From Cloeon dipterum (Eukaryota > Arthropoda > Insecta > Ephemeroptera > Baetidae): 64,000 nucleotides of DNA. Where the stretch lies: positions 5,074,501-5,138,500 of the forward strand of contig NC_088787.1 in NCBI RefSeq assembly GCF_949628265.1. Direction: 5' to 3'. How positions within the stretch are numbered: position 1 is the stretch's first letter; the number at the start of each line of letters is the position of its first letter. The notes beneath the pieces were generated by a model. The model worked only from the letters and a program-made list of their open reading frames with translations, was not told the origin of the DNA and ran no database searches. Below are positions 53,187 through 63,044 of this stretch, one piece after another. A program made the translations under genes and the position numbers.

Positions 53187-54505
53187 ATGTCTTTAATCGG
53201 TTATAATGATTATCCCTGGCACGATTTTGCGTCAGGCAGGAGGAAGATTTTCGAGACAGGTAATTTCGAATTTGTCCAGCATGAATTGAATAATTCTTTC
53301 CGGGCTTATGTTTTAGTATTTAGCCGCAGTTATTGAAAGCACTATTTAGTTCTCAGATAAGCGATTAAATTATAATGTTCTGCTTTGTTTTCCAAGTCAT
53401 TAACAGAGGGCTGGACAGGCTTTTAACGAACAGTGGGGCGCTTCTGGATTTCCTTTCGAGTTTCTCAAACCACGCGTTGTTAAAAATGTTATATTGAAGT
53501 TCTTGCACGTTACATAATAGGCGGAAAATTCCTAGAAAACCTCGAAGTCGGGCTTCTTTATATATGGGCACCAGTCCGGAACTTATGCCATTTCTCTCTT
53601 GCACCTCATCCAAATTTTTCAGGAAAAAGAGTTGGAAATTCTTATCAATACAGATAAAATTTAGGAAATATCTGGCATTCAGACGTGAATATCTGGATCG
53701 CAGACAAAATTTCACGGATTTCTTATAGAAATAACAAAACAAAATTCTTTGCGTAATAACTTCTATATCTTCTCGCTTGATTTTGCAGGAGAGAAATACG
53801 AGAAGGACCTCGAGCATATGAAATGGAGAAAGGTGATGTACCGATTTAATTTCACACCTGAAGCACCGAGTGTGGTTTCAAAGAGCAAGGAAGGAGAGAT
53901 TTATCTGGCCAGACTCGAGCACAATGGCCAACTGCTGCCTGGCTACATGAGGAATGACGGCTGGGCCTATTTTGCCTACGAGGGACAGGTTATAGAGCAG
54001 TGCAGAGGTCACGAATTGCTCTGCGACGGGACCGTCAAGTGGTACGTGCCCCATCGCGTGGCCGAGAAAGATGTCGTCGTTATTGGACATGATATAGACA
54101 AAAACCCTCTCTTCTTCGGCGGATTCGTCGTGAACGGAATCGAACTCTATGGCGAGGTATTTTATTTGACGCGAAAAAAACTGCCGAAAAATTTTTATGA
54201 GCAGCTTAATTCCAAACAATTCTGTTGGCCCTCTAATTTTGAGAATTTTCAATTTAATTTCAATTATTTATTTTGTATTTTTGACTCAAAATATACTTTG
54301 ATTAATTTTAAATCTAACGGTGTGTTTTCATAATAGTTCAATTAACATGTCTTTTATCTGCCGTCAGGTTCGAAAAGGAGTGTGCAACATCGCAGCAGCA
54401 GATCTAGGTGAAGGTGGGATGAAAATATTTACCGAGTCGGAGCGCTACGGTATTCTCGGTTTAGATAAATCCAAACTTTTCGAATCTCATGTTAGATTTA
54501 CTTGA
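53187..54505 (+). CDS. A4: DM9 (DUF3421) protein, 192 aa
   Basis: Exons are 53187-53259, 53789-54156 and 54368-54505; phases 1 and 0. N-terminal module MSLIGYNDYPWHDFAS, GRRKIFETG. Then EKYEKDLEHMKW and repeat 1 (IYLARLEHNGQLLPGYMR, WAYFAYEGQVIE, HELLCDG). Repeat 2: KWYVPHRVAEKDVVVIGHD, NPLFFGGFVVNG, LYGE, VRKGVCNIAAAD, ERYGILGLD. The C-terminus is about eight residues longer than A5 and A6 (SKLFESHVRFT). AATAAA overlaps the stop region (54505). In place of the canonical PGK of DM9 repeats it has PGY. Probably cytosolic or unconventionally secreted, as no signal peptide is present. Confidence 0.88.
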
Positions 54506-54559
54506 ATAAAACAGTTGAGTTCAAAATGAAGCAATCCGGTATTTTAATTTTACAATATT

Positions 54560-54925
54560 GGAGTCCTTTTAACGAAGTTTCTGGGCACACCAAAATCGAT
54601 TCTTGATGGTCGAATTAGGTAAAGTGGATATTTTTGCTGATAAAACGCGAGGTGTGAACTTTTTTCCCGCCAAATCATTATGAACGTATAGCGAGAAGTA
54701 CACAAGCCAATCGCTAGATGCCAGCGGCTGACGTGACGCCTCTCCTCGGCCACACCAGCTCTGACGCATGCGCAGTTCTCGCATGTACATTCACATTGTT
54801 TTGGCGGGGAAAAAAGGTTCGCACTGGACGTTTATTTGGTCGGAAAAATATCCACTTTACCTAATTCGACCCTAAAGAATCGATTGGTGTGCTCAGAAAC
54901 TATTCGACCAAGACGGTGTTTAAGA
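54560..54925. repeat. Foldback element family 1, copy e
   Basis: GAAGTTTCTGGGCACACCAA, TCGATTCTTGATGGTCG, AAAGTGGATATTTTTGC and CCCGCC on the left. CAGCTCTGACGCATGCGCAG, TTTTGGCGGG, ATATCCACTTTACC and CTAAAGAATCGATTGGTG on the right. Lies between A4 and B17, which converge. Confidence 0.85.
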
Positions 54926-55163
54926 TTAAGACAAGAAAAAATCCAAGAAAGGATCAAATAAAAGCAATTTTCACTTTTCAGATAATAAATTAACCATGAC
55001 TGACTATATATTTGCACAAAATTTACCAATTATAAATAAAAAAAGCAAATTTTGTAGTTGTTGATGTAATTAGTTATGTTTTTAATATTATCGTACAATC
55101 AAGCCAGGAGAAAAACTCCAATATTTAAAAAATGCATAATATATATGTAAAATGAATTAATCC

Positions 55164-55816
55164 TTATTCATTCAAAGCCAAGATCTTGTAATTTTGTTTA
55201 TCAGTCCAGATTTGCAAATTGTTAGAATAACAGACTCCATTTATCACCTGCCGATTAGTGAAATAATTTAATTATCAACCTATGATTTTCTAAACTGAAG
55301 AAAATTTACCGGTCCGCAAATTTCCTCCATTCCTGTGTCTAAAGTCCCGATGTTTATAAATTCATTCTCCTTGGGAGTGATAACTTGGCACCTTAGGTCT
55401 TCCGGAACTTGGTTATGTGGACGGAAGGAAACATTGCCACCGACGAGGAAGTAATATTCATTATGTGCATTACTGTCTGAAATAAATATCCTATCGGTTC
55501 CCTCCATAAAGTAAGCTTCGCTGAATGATTCTAGTAAAAGAGAAAAATCATGAGTTTTTATAAAAATAAATTAGTCACAATTGGAAAAAGCAATTGAAGA
55601 AAATCAAGAAAAAGCCAAACTTTCTTTCTTACTTCGGTCCTCGTAATAGTAAACGTAGCCCAGCCGAGGATAGTGGGTTTCGTCGTCAAACATTCCGACT
55701 ACGTAGCACGGAGTGGGGTTGTTCGGGGAGCACGGCACCAAATCTTCCAATCGGATATCAGCAGTTGTCTCGTCAGTACACATATGTTGCCAATAAGGCC
55801 AGTCATTTTCAGACAT
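55164..55816 (-). CDS. B17: divergent two-repeat DM9-like protein, class II, 162 aa
   Basis: Exons (complement) are 55816-55633, 55530-55310 and 55247-55164; phases 1 and 0. MSENDWPYWQHMCTDETTAD, EDLVPCSPNNPTPCYVVGMFDDE, PRLGYVYYYEDRS; KSFSEAYFMEGTD, loop RIFISDSNAHNE, YYFLVGG; VSFRPHNQVPE, EFINIGTLDTGMEEICGP; VINGVCYSNNLQIWTDK, NYKILALNE-stop. Only class II gene on the minus strand, placed between A4 and A5. Leader acceptor GTCCCACAG lies at 55925. The last codon of the usual NEG/NEE tail is lost to a TAA. Confidence 0.87.
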
Positions 55817-56170
55817 GATTTCAAATTTTAACTTAATCGCACTCGTTCAAAAACAGGATTACCAAGACAGGCAAGAGCAAGTAGGTGCGATTCTTAATTT
55901 CCTGAACACAGAGTTGACTCGGCGCTGTGGGACAAAAGTGGTAGGTTTTATTAGAACCATCTACAAAAAGGCACAAGAAAATCGTTGAAACATTTAAAAA
56001 TGTATTTTTAGCATTGTTTGCGAGTCGATTGACACTATCAAACATGAAAATCTATGAATTTCCATATTTTTTTACTTCTTAAAACCCAATAAAATTCAAG
56101 GAAAAGCAAACAAAATTTCTACAACTTTTCAAATAACAACTTTCAAACAACTTCGTAATAAAAAAATAAA
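55817..56170. other. 5'-UTR and leader intron region of B17
   Basis: On the minus strand the leader exon (CGCCGAGTCAACTCTGTGTT) starts at about 55924. The intron beyond it keeps the class II intron motifs in reverse, such as ACCATCTACAAAAAGG and TTTCAAATAACAACTTTC. No gene. Confidence 0.5.
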
Positions 56171-56300
56171 AAGGAAAAAATGTAGTTGCTGAATATTATG
56201 CTTACCCTTTGCTCGCGTGTCGTCAGGAGTGCGTGTGTGTGTATGTGTGAGAGCAGAGAGGGATGCTCTTGAGGTGCCTCTCTTTATAATAGAGTACCCG
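56170..56300 (-). promoter_or_regulatory. Promoter and first leader exon of B17
   Basis: On the minus strand TATAAA (56288-56283) in CTCTATTATAAAGAGAGGC, then CACCTCAAGAGC and CTCCTGACGACACGCGAGCA, matching the class II promoter of B9 and B11. No family 4 MITE lies immediately upstream here. Confidence 0.6.
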
Positions 56301-56900
56301 CCCCCCTCACCTCAGGGAGCGCTCGAAAATTGACGTCATTACTTTAAGAAGCAAAATGATAAAAATCGACCTAAGTCGTTGCATTTATATGTTTTTGCTG
56401 CCTGTTAATTTGACTGTTTTCCTTTTAAAACTTATAAAAAATAATATGTTGTGAACAAAGTTATTGATTTTTCAATATTTGCAAAGCTTTTATAGTAACT
56501 TTTGTAATACTCGTTTAAATGCTTTTTACTACATTATTTACAATCACATTTTTGTCATGATAATTTTCAATAATATTATCAGAAGTTTGAACGCTTAATA
56601 TATAGCTTTTACCAAAATTTGAAATGAAAACCACGAAAATTACATTATAATGGACAGTAAATATTTTTTAAGTTCTTCCTGTTATTTCAGGTTGGATTTT
56701 TTTCTAAAAATTTGGAGTTATGAAATTTTATTAATAACATAGAAAAATGGATTTCCTGCTAAATCTCAGATTCCTAACGTTATAACTCAAAAACCTGAAC
56801 ACCTCTTTAACTGCGTTCAATAAAAGAATATGCATTCATTCGTTGCCTATTTAATTTATTTTCTTAAAATTCGATAGTTTTCAAAACATTCTGTAGCAAA
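56300..56900. other. AT-rich intergenic stretch
   Basis: 56.36-56.65 kb resembles 52.5-52.8 kb at low identity (GTTGCATTTATATG, GCCTGTTAATTTGACTG against GTTGCATTTATATAAT, GCTGTTTATTTAATTG), a shared old upstream sequence. No gene seen. Confidence 0.45.
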
Positions 56901-56904
56901 GCAG

Positions 56905-57190
56905 CTCGGCGACCAATCAGATTCGCCAGCTCTCTAGCCCCCTAGCGTCCATCACTTTAAAGAGAGGAACTCTCTGCCCGCGACGACCGCTCCCACACTA
57001 CAGTTATAGTGTAAGGAAAGGAGAGTAGATACTAGCAGGTGGCAATGGCATCAGAGCTGATACTCTACTACTCCTTAACTTACACTGTTGTGCAAGAGTA
57101 GTCGTCGCGGGCAAAGAGCACCTCTCTTTAGAGTAATGGCCGCTAGGGGGCCTAGAGAGCTGGCGAATCTGATTGGTCGCCGAGCTAAAA
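56905..57190. repeat. Foldback element, single copy near 57 kb
   Basis: CGGCGACCAATCAGATTCGC, CAGCTCTCTAG, TTTAAAGAGAGG, GCCCGCGACGAC and AGTGTAAGGA on the left. The mirrored GTCGTCGCGGGC, CCTCTCTTTA, CTAGAGAGCTGGCGAATCTG and ATTGGTCGCCGAGC lie on the right. About 285 bp. Confidence 0.8.
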
Positions 57191-57574
57191 CACGACTTGA
57201 CGCATGCGTAGTTTGCTATACAGCTCAGAAATCAGAAATCATTTTCGCGAAGGTTTTTTTGGGGTCCCAGGGGCCGAAAGGCACGGGGGTTAATTAAGCC
57301 TTCATTAACCGTAACTTTGCATGGTATCATAAAAAAGGGGCTTTTTACAAACGCAACGGTTCTAGTAGTTAATTTATCCACCGCTTTCCTCGCAGCGCCG
57401 TGTCAGCTGTGGGGAGCAGGTGGGGAGTTAGAGTAAGGAGAGTAGTAGTTAGAGAATCAGAATCAGGCACAGGCACCTGTCGATAACCTTCGAGAGGGAG
57501 AGGGCGTTGACATTCGTATTCGTCAGCTGATGGCTGAAGTGTGTGATCGTGAGCACGAACAATAAGAAGGGACA
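57191..57574 (+). promoter_or_regulatory. Leader region of A5
   Basis: TTTCCTCGCAG at 57393 is an acceptor before CGCCGTGTCAGCTGTG, the A5 counterpart of the leader exon found in A4 and class II B genes. The leader runs about 180 bp to the ATG and includes GTGTGATCGTGAGCACGAAC, also present before A6. No TATA was identified. Confidence 0.5.
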
Positions 57575-59297
57575 ATGCCTTTTTTCGGTTATGATGATTA
57601 CTGGCATGATTTCGCCTCAGGCAGGAGGAAGATTTTCGAGACAGGTAATTTCGAATTTTCCAGCACGAATCGTGGCTTATGTTTTATTATTTAGTTCTCA
57701 GGGCCGGACTGGCTTTTAACTCTTTTATGGGACAGTGTGGCGCTCTGGGTCCGGTCTTTTGCGCTTCCCAAACGGTTAAAAACGTTAATATTGAAATTCT
57801 TGCACGTTAAATAGGCGAACAGTTCCTAGTAACCCTGAAAGGTGGGCCTCGTTATGGGACACGGCACCTCGTTCCAACCTAAACTGTTAGTGGCCCTGGT
57901 CCTGAACTTTTGCCATTTAATTCTTGTACCTGATCCAAATTTTCATCAAGAATTGGTGGAATTTATTTCTTAATATCAATGCAACGACCATTATTTAGGA
58001 AATATCTGGCATTCCGGCGTGAAATATCTGATTTCCAAGAATTTCCTTCAAGAAAAAATAAATTCTTGGAATAACTTCTCATCATCTCTCGCTTGATTTT
58101 GCAGGAGAGAAATACGAGGGTGACCCTGACCACATGAAATGGACCGATGTGGTTTCCCAGTACCAACGCAAACCCGAAGCACCGAATGTGGTATCCGAGA
58201 CCAAAGACGGAGAGATTTATCTTGCCCGGCTCAAGCACGAGGGCCAACTGCTTCCTGGCTACATGAGGAATAGCATTGCCTATTTTGCCTACAAGGGAAA
58301 GGTTATCAAGAGGTGCAAAGGTCACGAATTGCTCTACGATGGGCAGGTCCAGTGGTACGTGCCCCATCGCCTGGACGAGAAACGTGCCGTCGTTGTTGGA
58401 CATGACGAAGACGAAAATCCACTTTTCTTTGGCAGCTTTGTTGTAAACGGAATCGAACTCTACGGAGAGGTAATTTTTTGGTTACTGCCTTTGCCGTCAG
58501 CGCAACAAATACAATTCTAAAAAGCCGGGCACAATTCAAAAAATTCTAATTTGGAGGATTTTCAGTTCAATTTTTGTATTTTTTACTCTTAAACCAAAAT
58601 AAACTAGATTTGCCGATTTTTTGGCACCAATGAAACCTATATGTTCGGAGCCGAAGTGGCCTAAATCGACCGCTGAAAGTCGGGCACGCCCCCCAGTTGC
58701 GAATGACGTTACAAACGACACGCCCCGTATGTGAGGCGAGAGCGACAGAGGAGTTAAGTGCTATGAACCTACGGCTGGCTTGGTTTCGGTGACCTGTGCA
58801 CCAGGTGTCAAAGGTCGATTCGTTCGCAGGTAGGAACTCAACTCGTTCAGGTTCAGGTGCACAGGTCACCGAAACCAAGCTGGCTGTTGGTTCACAGCAC
58901 TTAACTCCTCTGTCGTACTCGCCTCACAAAGGGGGAGTGCCGTTTGAGACGTTCTTCGCAACTGGGGAGCGTGCTGGACTTTCGACGGCCGATTTAGGCC
59001 ACTTCCGCTCCAAACATTTGGGTTTCATTGGGGCAAGAAATATAGTTTTTTTGTTTTTTTCTTTAATTTTTCTAGGTATTTCGGCCAAAAACACGTCTAT
59101 ACCCTTTTAAAAATTTTAATCTTAACCCAACAAAATTGCTATATAGCCATTTAGTTCAAATTATATTTTTTATCTGTCATCAGGTTCGCAAAGGAGTGTG
59201 CAACATTGTTGCAGATACTGGTGAAGGCGAGGAGATGATTTTGTCCGAACCGGAGCGCTACGGCATTCTCGGCTTGAAAAAAACATATCCAGCATAA
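57575..59297 (+). CDS. A5: DM9 (DUF3421) protein, 182 aa
   Basis: Exons are 57575-57644, 58105-58469 and 59184-59297; phases 1 and 0. MPFFGYDDYWHDFAS, GRRKIFETG; EKYEGDPDHMKWTDVV; repeat 1 IYLARLKHEGQLLPGYMR, IAYFAYKGKVIK, HELLYDG; repeat 2 WYVPHRLDEKRAVVVGHD, NPLFFGSFVVNG, LYGE, VRKGVCNIVADTGEG, ERYGILGLKK. AATAAA lies at 59355. Nearly the same as A6, with matching introns that include the same foldback in intron 2, so the pair arose by a recent duplication. It has no F-box gene after it; A6 follows directly. Confidence 0.88.
58612..59045. repeat. Foldback family 6, copy a (A5 intron 2)
   Basis: TTTTTTGGCACCAATGAAAC, GAAGTGGCCTAAATCG, ACACGCCCCGTATGTGAGGC, GAGAGCGACAGAGGAG and TTTCGGTGACCTGTGCAC on the left. 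CAGGTCACCGAAACC, CTCCTCTGTCG, CGCCTCACAAAGGG, CGATTTAGGCCACTTCC and GGTTTCATTGGGGC on the right. About 430 bp. Confidence 0.85.
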
Positions 59298-59700
59298 TAA
59301 TATGAATGCTACACCATCATTATTTCATCCATTTTGTTTTCTTCTATATAGTTGAATAAAACTACTGATTTAAAAATTAAATTGGCTGGTATTTTAATTT
59401 TTAACGTGTTTCTAAATTTTCTTGGAAATAATTCTTGATTTTATCAATTGTAAAAAAAATTCATTAAAAGAAATTCTAAAAAAAATGCACATATTAGATA
59501 TTTTCATGACTATTTTTTTAAATTTATATAATTTAACTTAATAATAATTATGCTTGGACGAATAATAATATAATTTTTTGAATCAGGTGAATTCAGTTAT
59601 AGCCATAAAATTTTGTTGAATGTTCTCTTCTATTTCACGTCGTGCCTTCATTAAATTGAGCCAGTGAAAACGAGAAAGAACTATTATCTAACTTCTCACA
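59298..59700. other. Intergenic 3' of A5
   Basis: Polyadenylation signal at 59355. AT-rich, then the start of the third upstream module. No gene. Confidence 0.5.
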
Positions 59701-60150
59701 TTCAAAATATTTGCCCGCCGCCGTGCTAAAATTCGGCTTAAGCCACAAAGCCAGTCCCGGCAGCTGCTGCTCAAGTAGAGTAGTAGGTAAGGAGGTGATA
59801 ATGGTATAGTTATGAGAGCGCGAATCATTGTTAAATCGACTGTTTAATAACAATAAGTCGCGTTGCTTAACAACAAACCAACAAAATGCACATAGAATGA
59901 CTTGCAAACAGTAATAGGTAATCCGCTCTGACACCATTTTTGCCTCAAAGCCTCTTATCTCCTTTCCTTACTCACCTCTCCTTATTGTTAGCCTCAGCTT
60001 TAAATTTCGCGGCAGAGAAGTGTTGCGTCTGATAAGGTTCAACAACCGACCACTCTAGCTGATAGAGCGCTCCGATCGCTCTCCTCGATCCTCGATCTCG
60101 ATGGGGACCTGACGGGGAAGGACGATGGACCGCCATGTTTGTTATTTGTG
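59700..60150 (+). promoter_or_regulatory. Upstream module, copy 3 (5' of A6)
   Basis: CAGTCCCGGCAGCTGCTGCT, AACAAACCAACAAAATGCAC, AATTTCGCGGCAGAGAAG, CGACCACTCTAGCTGATAG and GCGCTCCGATCGCTCTCC in the same order as the 4.88-kb copy before A3. Confidence 0.6.
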
Positions 60151-60191
60151 TGTGATCGTGAATACGAACAAAACGAAGCGACAATCGGACA

Positions 60192-61888
60192 ATGCCTTTT
60201 TTCGGTTATGATGATTACTGGCATGATTTCGCATCAGGCAGGAGGAAGATTTTCGAGACAGGTAATTTCGAATTTTCCAGCACAAATCTAATAATTCTTT
60301 CCGGGCTTAGTGTGTATGAGTTCTCAGTTCTTTTAAAATACATCTAATGCACTGCTTAATTTTTCAAACCGGACTGCGGCTTTTAACGGACAGTGGGGCG
60401 CTCCTGGATCCTGCCTTTCGTGCTTCCCAAACGGTTGAAAACGTTAATATTGACATTCTTGCACGTTAAATAGGCGAACAATTCTTATAGTAACCCTGGA
60501 AGGTGGGCCTCCTTTATGGGGCCCGGCACCTCCAACCTACAAAATTTATGGCCCCAGTCCGGAACACTTGCCATTTAATTCTTGTACCTGATCCAAATTT
60601 TTAATCTATAATTGTTGGAATTTTCTTATCAATGCTGAGAACATTATATTTAGGAAATATCTGGCATTCCGGCGTGAAATATCTTGGCTCGCAGGCAAAA
60701 TTCCAAGAATTTCCTTAAAGAAAAATAAATTATTGGCGTAATCCCTCATTTTCTTGCTTGATTTTGCAGGAGATAAATACAAGGATGACCGTGATAACAT
60801 GAAATGGATCTCGCTCATCTACCACTACCAACGCAAACCCGAAGCACCGAATGTGGTATCGGAGAGCAAAGGCGAAAAGACTTATCTTGCCAGGCTCAAG
60901 TACAAGGGCCAACTGCTGCCTGGCTACATGAGGAATGGCATTGCCTATTTTGCCTACGAGGGACAGGTTATCAAGAGGTGCAAAGGTTACGAATTGCTCT
61001 ACGATGGGCACGTCCAGTGGTACGTGCCCCATCGCCTGGACGAGACACGTGCCGTCGTTGTTGGACACGACGAAGACGAAAATCCACTTTTCGTCGGCAG
61101 CTTCGTCGTAAACGGAATCGAACTCTTCGGAGAGGTAATTTTTGGTTACTGCCTTTGCCGTCAGCGCAACAAATACAATTCTCAAGAGCCAGACCCAATT
61201 CAAAAAATTCTGAATGCACTCTAATTTTGAGGATTTTCAGTTCAATATTAATTTTTTGAATCTATAAAATAAATAGATTGTTTTTGGCCGAAATCACAAG
61301 CAACATTAATAATAAAAAAAAAATTGTCGGTTTTTAGGCACCAAAGAAACCCGGAATGACGTCACAAACGGCACGCCCCCTTTGTGAGGCGAGTGCGACA
61401 GAGGAATTTAAGTTCTGTGAACTAACGGCCAGGGACCCAACTCGTTCAGGATCAGGTCCACAGGTTGCCGAAAGCAAGCCGGCCGTAGGTCCACAGAACT
61501 TACTCCTCTGTCGCACTCGCCTCACGTAGGGGCGTGCCATTTGTGACGTCATTCACAACTGGGGGGCGTGCCCGAATTTCGGCGGTCGATTTAGGCCACT
61601 TCGGCTCCGAACATTTTGGTTTCATTGAGGCCAAAAAATCGGCATAAATTCCAGTTTTTTGTGTTTATTAATAATGATAGTGATTTCAGGAAAAAACACG
61701 CCTAAACCCTTTTAAAATTTTTAATCTTTTCAAAATTGCCATTTAGTTCAATTTATATTTTTATCTGTCATCAGGTTCGCAAAGGAGTGTGCAACATTGT
61801 TGCAGATACTGGTGAAGGCGAGGAGGTCATTTTGTCCGAACCGGAGCGCTACGGCATTCTCGGCTTGAAAAAAACATATCCAGCATAA
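60192..61888 (+). CDS. A6: DM9 (DUF3421) protein, 182 aa
   Basis: Exons are 60192-60261, 60770-61134 and 61775-61888; phases 1 and 0. The N-terminal module is identical to A5. EKYEGDPDHMKW becomes DKYKDDRDNMKW. Repeat 1 TYLARLKYKGQLLPGYMR, IAYFAYEGQVIK, YELLYDG; repeat 2 WYVPHRLDETRAVVVGHD, NPLFVGSFVVNG, LFGE, VRKGVCNIVADTGEG, ERYGILGLKK. AATAAA at 61947. Together with the upstream module before it and F-box gene 2 after it, it mirrors the A3 to F-box 1 cassette. Confidence 0.88.
61325..61645. repeat. Foldback family 6, copy b (A6 intron 2)
   Basis: GGCACCAAAGAAACCCGG, ACACGCCC-type GGCACGCCCCCTTTGTGAGG and GAGTGCGACAGAGGAA face TCCTCTGTCGCACTCGCC, CGATTTAGGCCACTTC and TTTGGTTTCATTGAGGCC. 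Shorter in the centre than the A5 copy and lacking part of the left arm. Confidence 0.85.
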
Positions 61889-62280
61889 TAATATGAATAT
61901 AACACCATCATTATTTCATCCATTTTGGCTTTCTTCTATGTAGTTGAATAAAACTGCTGTGTTAAAAATGAAAATGGACTGGTATTTTAATTTTGAACGA
62001 ATTTCAAATTTTTATTTTATTAATTTGTAAAAACAATCCATTAAAAGAAATTCAAAAATGTAAATAATTATTTAACTTTTTTAATTTATTAAATTAAACT
62101 TAATAATGATTATGCTTAGATGTTACATTTATATTTTTCTGAATTCGGATTTGTTTTAACGAGAAAAATATGTTAAATGTAATTTTTTACTTCGCGTGCC
62201 TTTAAAAGATTGAGCCCGTGAAAACGAGGAACAGAGGAAGCACTCAATCAAACTTCCCACGTTCAAAATTTGTATTATTA
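61889..62280. other. Intergenic between A6 and the F-box 2 module
   Basis: Polyadenylation signal at 61947. AT-rich, no exon. Confidence 0.5.
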
Positions 62281-62750
62281 TTGCCCGCCGCCGCGCCGCC
62301 GGTAAAAATGGCCAGTCACCTGAATCACCGCCACCGGGCAAAAAGTAAGCCGGTCCCGATCACAATCAGTCCCGTCAGCTGCTGCTCAAGTAGAGTAGAA
62401 GGTAAGGAGGTGATAATGGTACAGATATGAGAGCGCGAATCATTGTTCAATTGACTGTTTATTAACAATAAGTCGCGTTTCTTAACAACAAACCAACAAA
62501 ATGCACATAAAATGACTTGCAAACAGTAGGTTATCAGCTCCGATACCATTTTTGCTTCAAAGCCTCTTGTCTCCTTTCCTTAATCAAATCTCCTTTTTGT
62601 TACCCGAAGCTTTAAATTTCGCGGCAGAGACGAGGTGCGTCTGATTAGGCAGCACAAGGTTCAACCTCCAACCACTCCAGCTGATGGAGCGCTCTGATCG
62701 CTCTCCTCGACGGGGTTGGACCGCCGACCGCCATGTTTGTTATTTACTTT
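62280..62750 (+). promoter_or_regulatory. Upstream module, copy 4 (5' of F-box gene 2)
   Basis: AGTCCCGTCAGCTGCTGCTC, CAAACCAACAAAATGCAC, TTCGCGGCAGAGACGAGG, CCACTCCAGCTGATGGAG and CGCTCTGATCGCTCTCC. It continues to 63.04 kb with a leader nearly identical to that of F-box gene 1 (TTTCGAAAGTCCTACC, TACGGCCGATAAGTAAAGG). Confidence 0.6.
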
Positions 62751-63044
62751 CCTCATTGATCCTGCAGCTTGATACTCTTTCGAAATCTCCGATTTTCCAC
62801 GTTTCGAAAGTCCTACCGCACATTTCTACCATTACGGCCGATAAGTAAAGGTCCACGTCCCTATTTTAGCCTATTTTTTAACGTTTTCGTGCTTTTCTTC
62901 GCATTTAAATTCAGAAATATAAACACCGCGTGATCGTAACAAATGTCACAATTATTCTTGCTCTATTTTTTGTTTTTTTCCCTTAAAATTCACTTTGAAA
63001 ACAATTTAATTCATCGAAAATGATTAATTACAGCGATCGTTCCG

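Noticed and set aside
53365-53817. 150-codon frame on the minus strand
   Set aside because: It runs through intron 1 and into exon 2 of A4 on the opposite strand and shows no motif.
60730-61203. 157-codon frame antisense to A6 exon 2, with similar antisense frames over A3, A4 and A5
   Set aside because: They mirror conserved coding exons; the sense strand has the DM9 motifs, splice sites and poly(A) signals.
15445-61888. Bacterial-type operon or toxin/antitoxin reading of the small tandem genes
   Set aside because: Each gene has GT-AG introns with consistent phases, and several have TATA boxes and poly(A) signals, so this is a eukaryotic multigene family.
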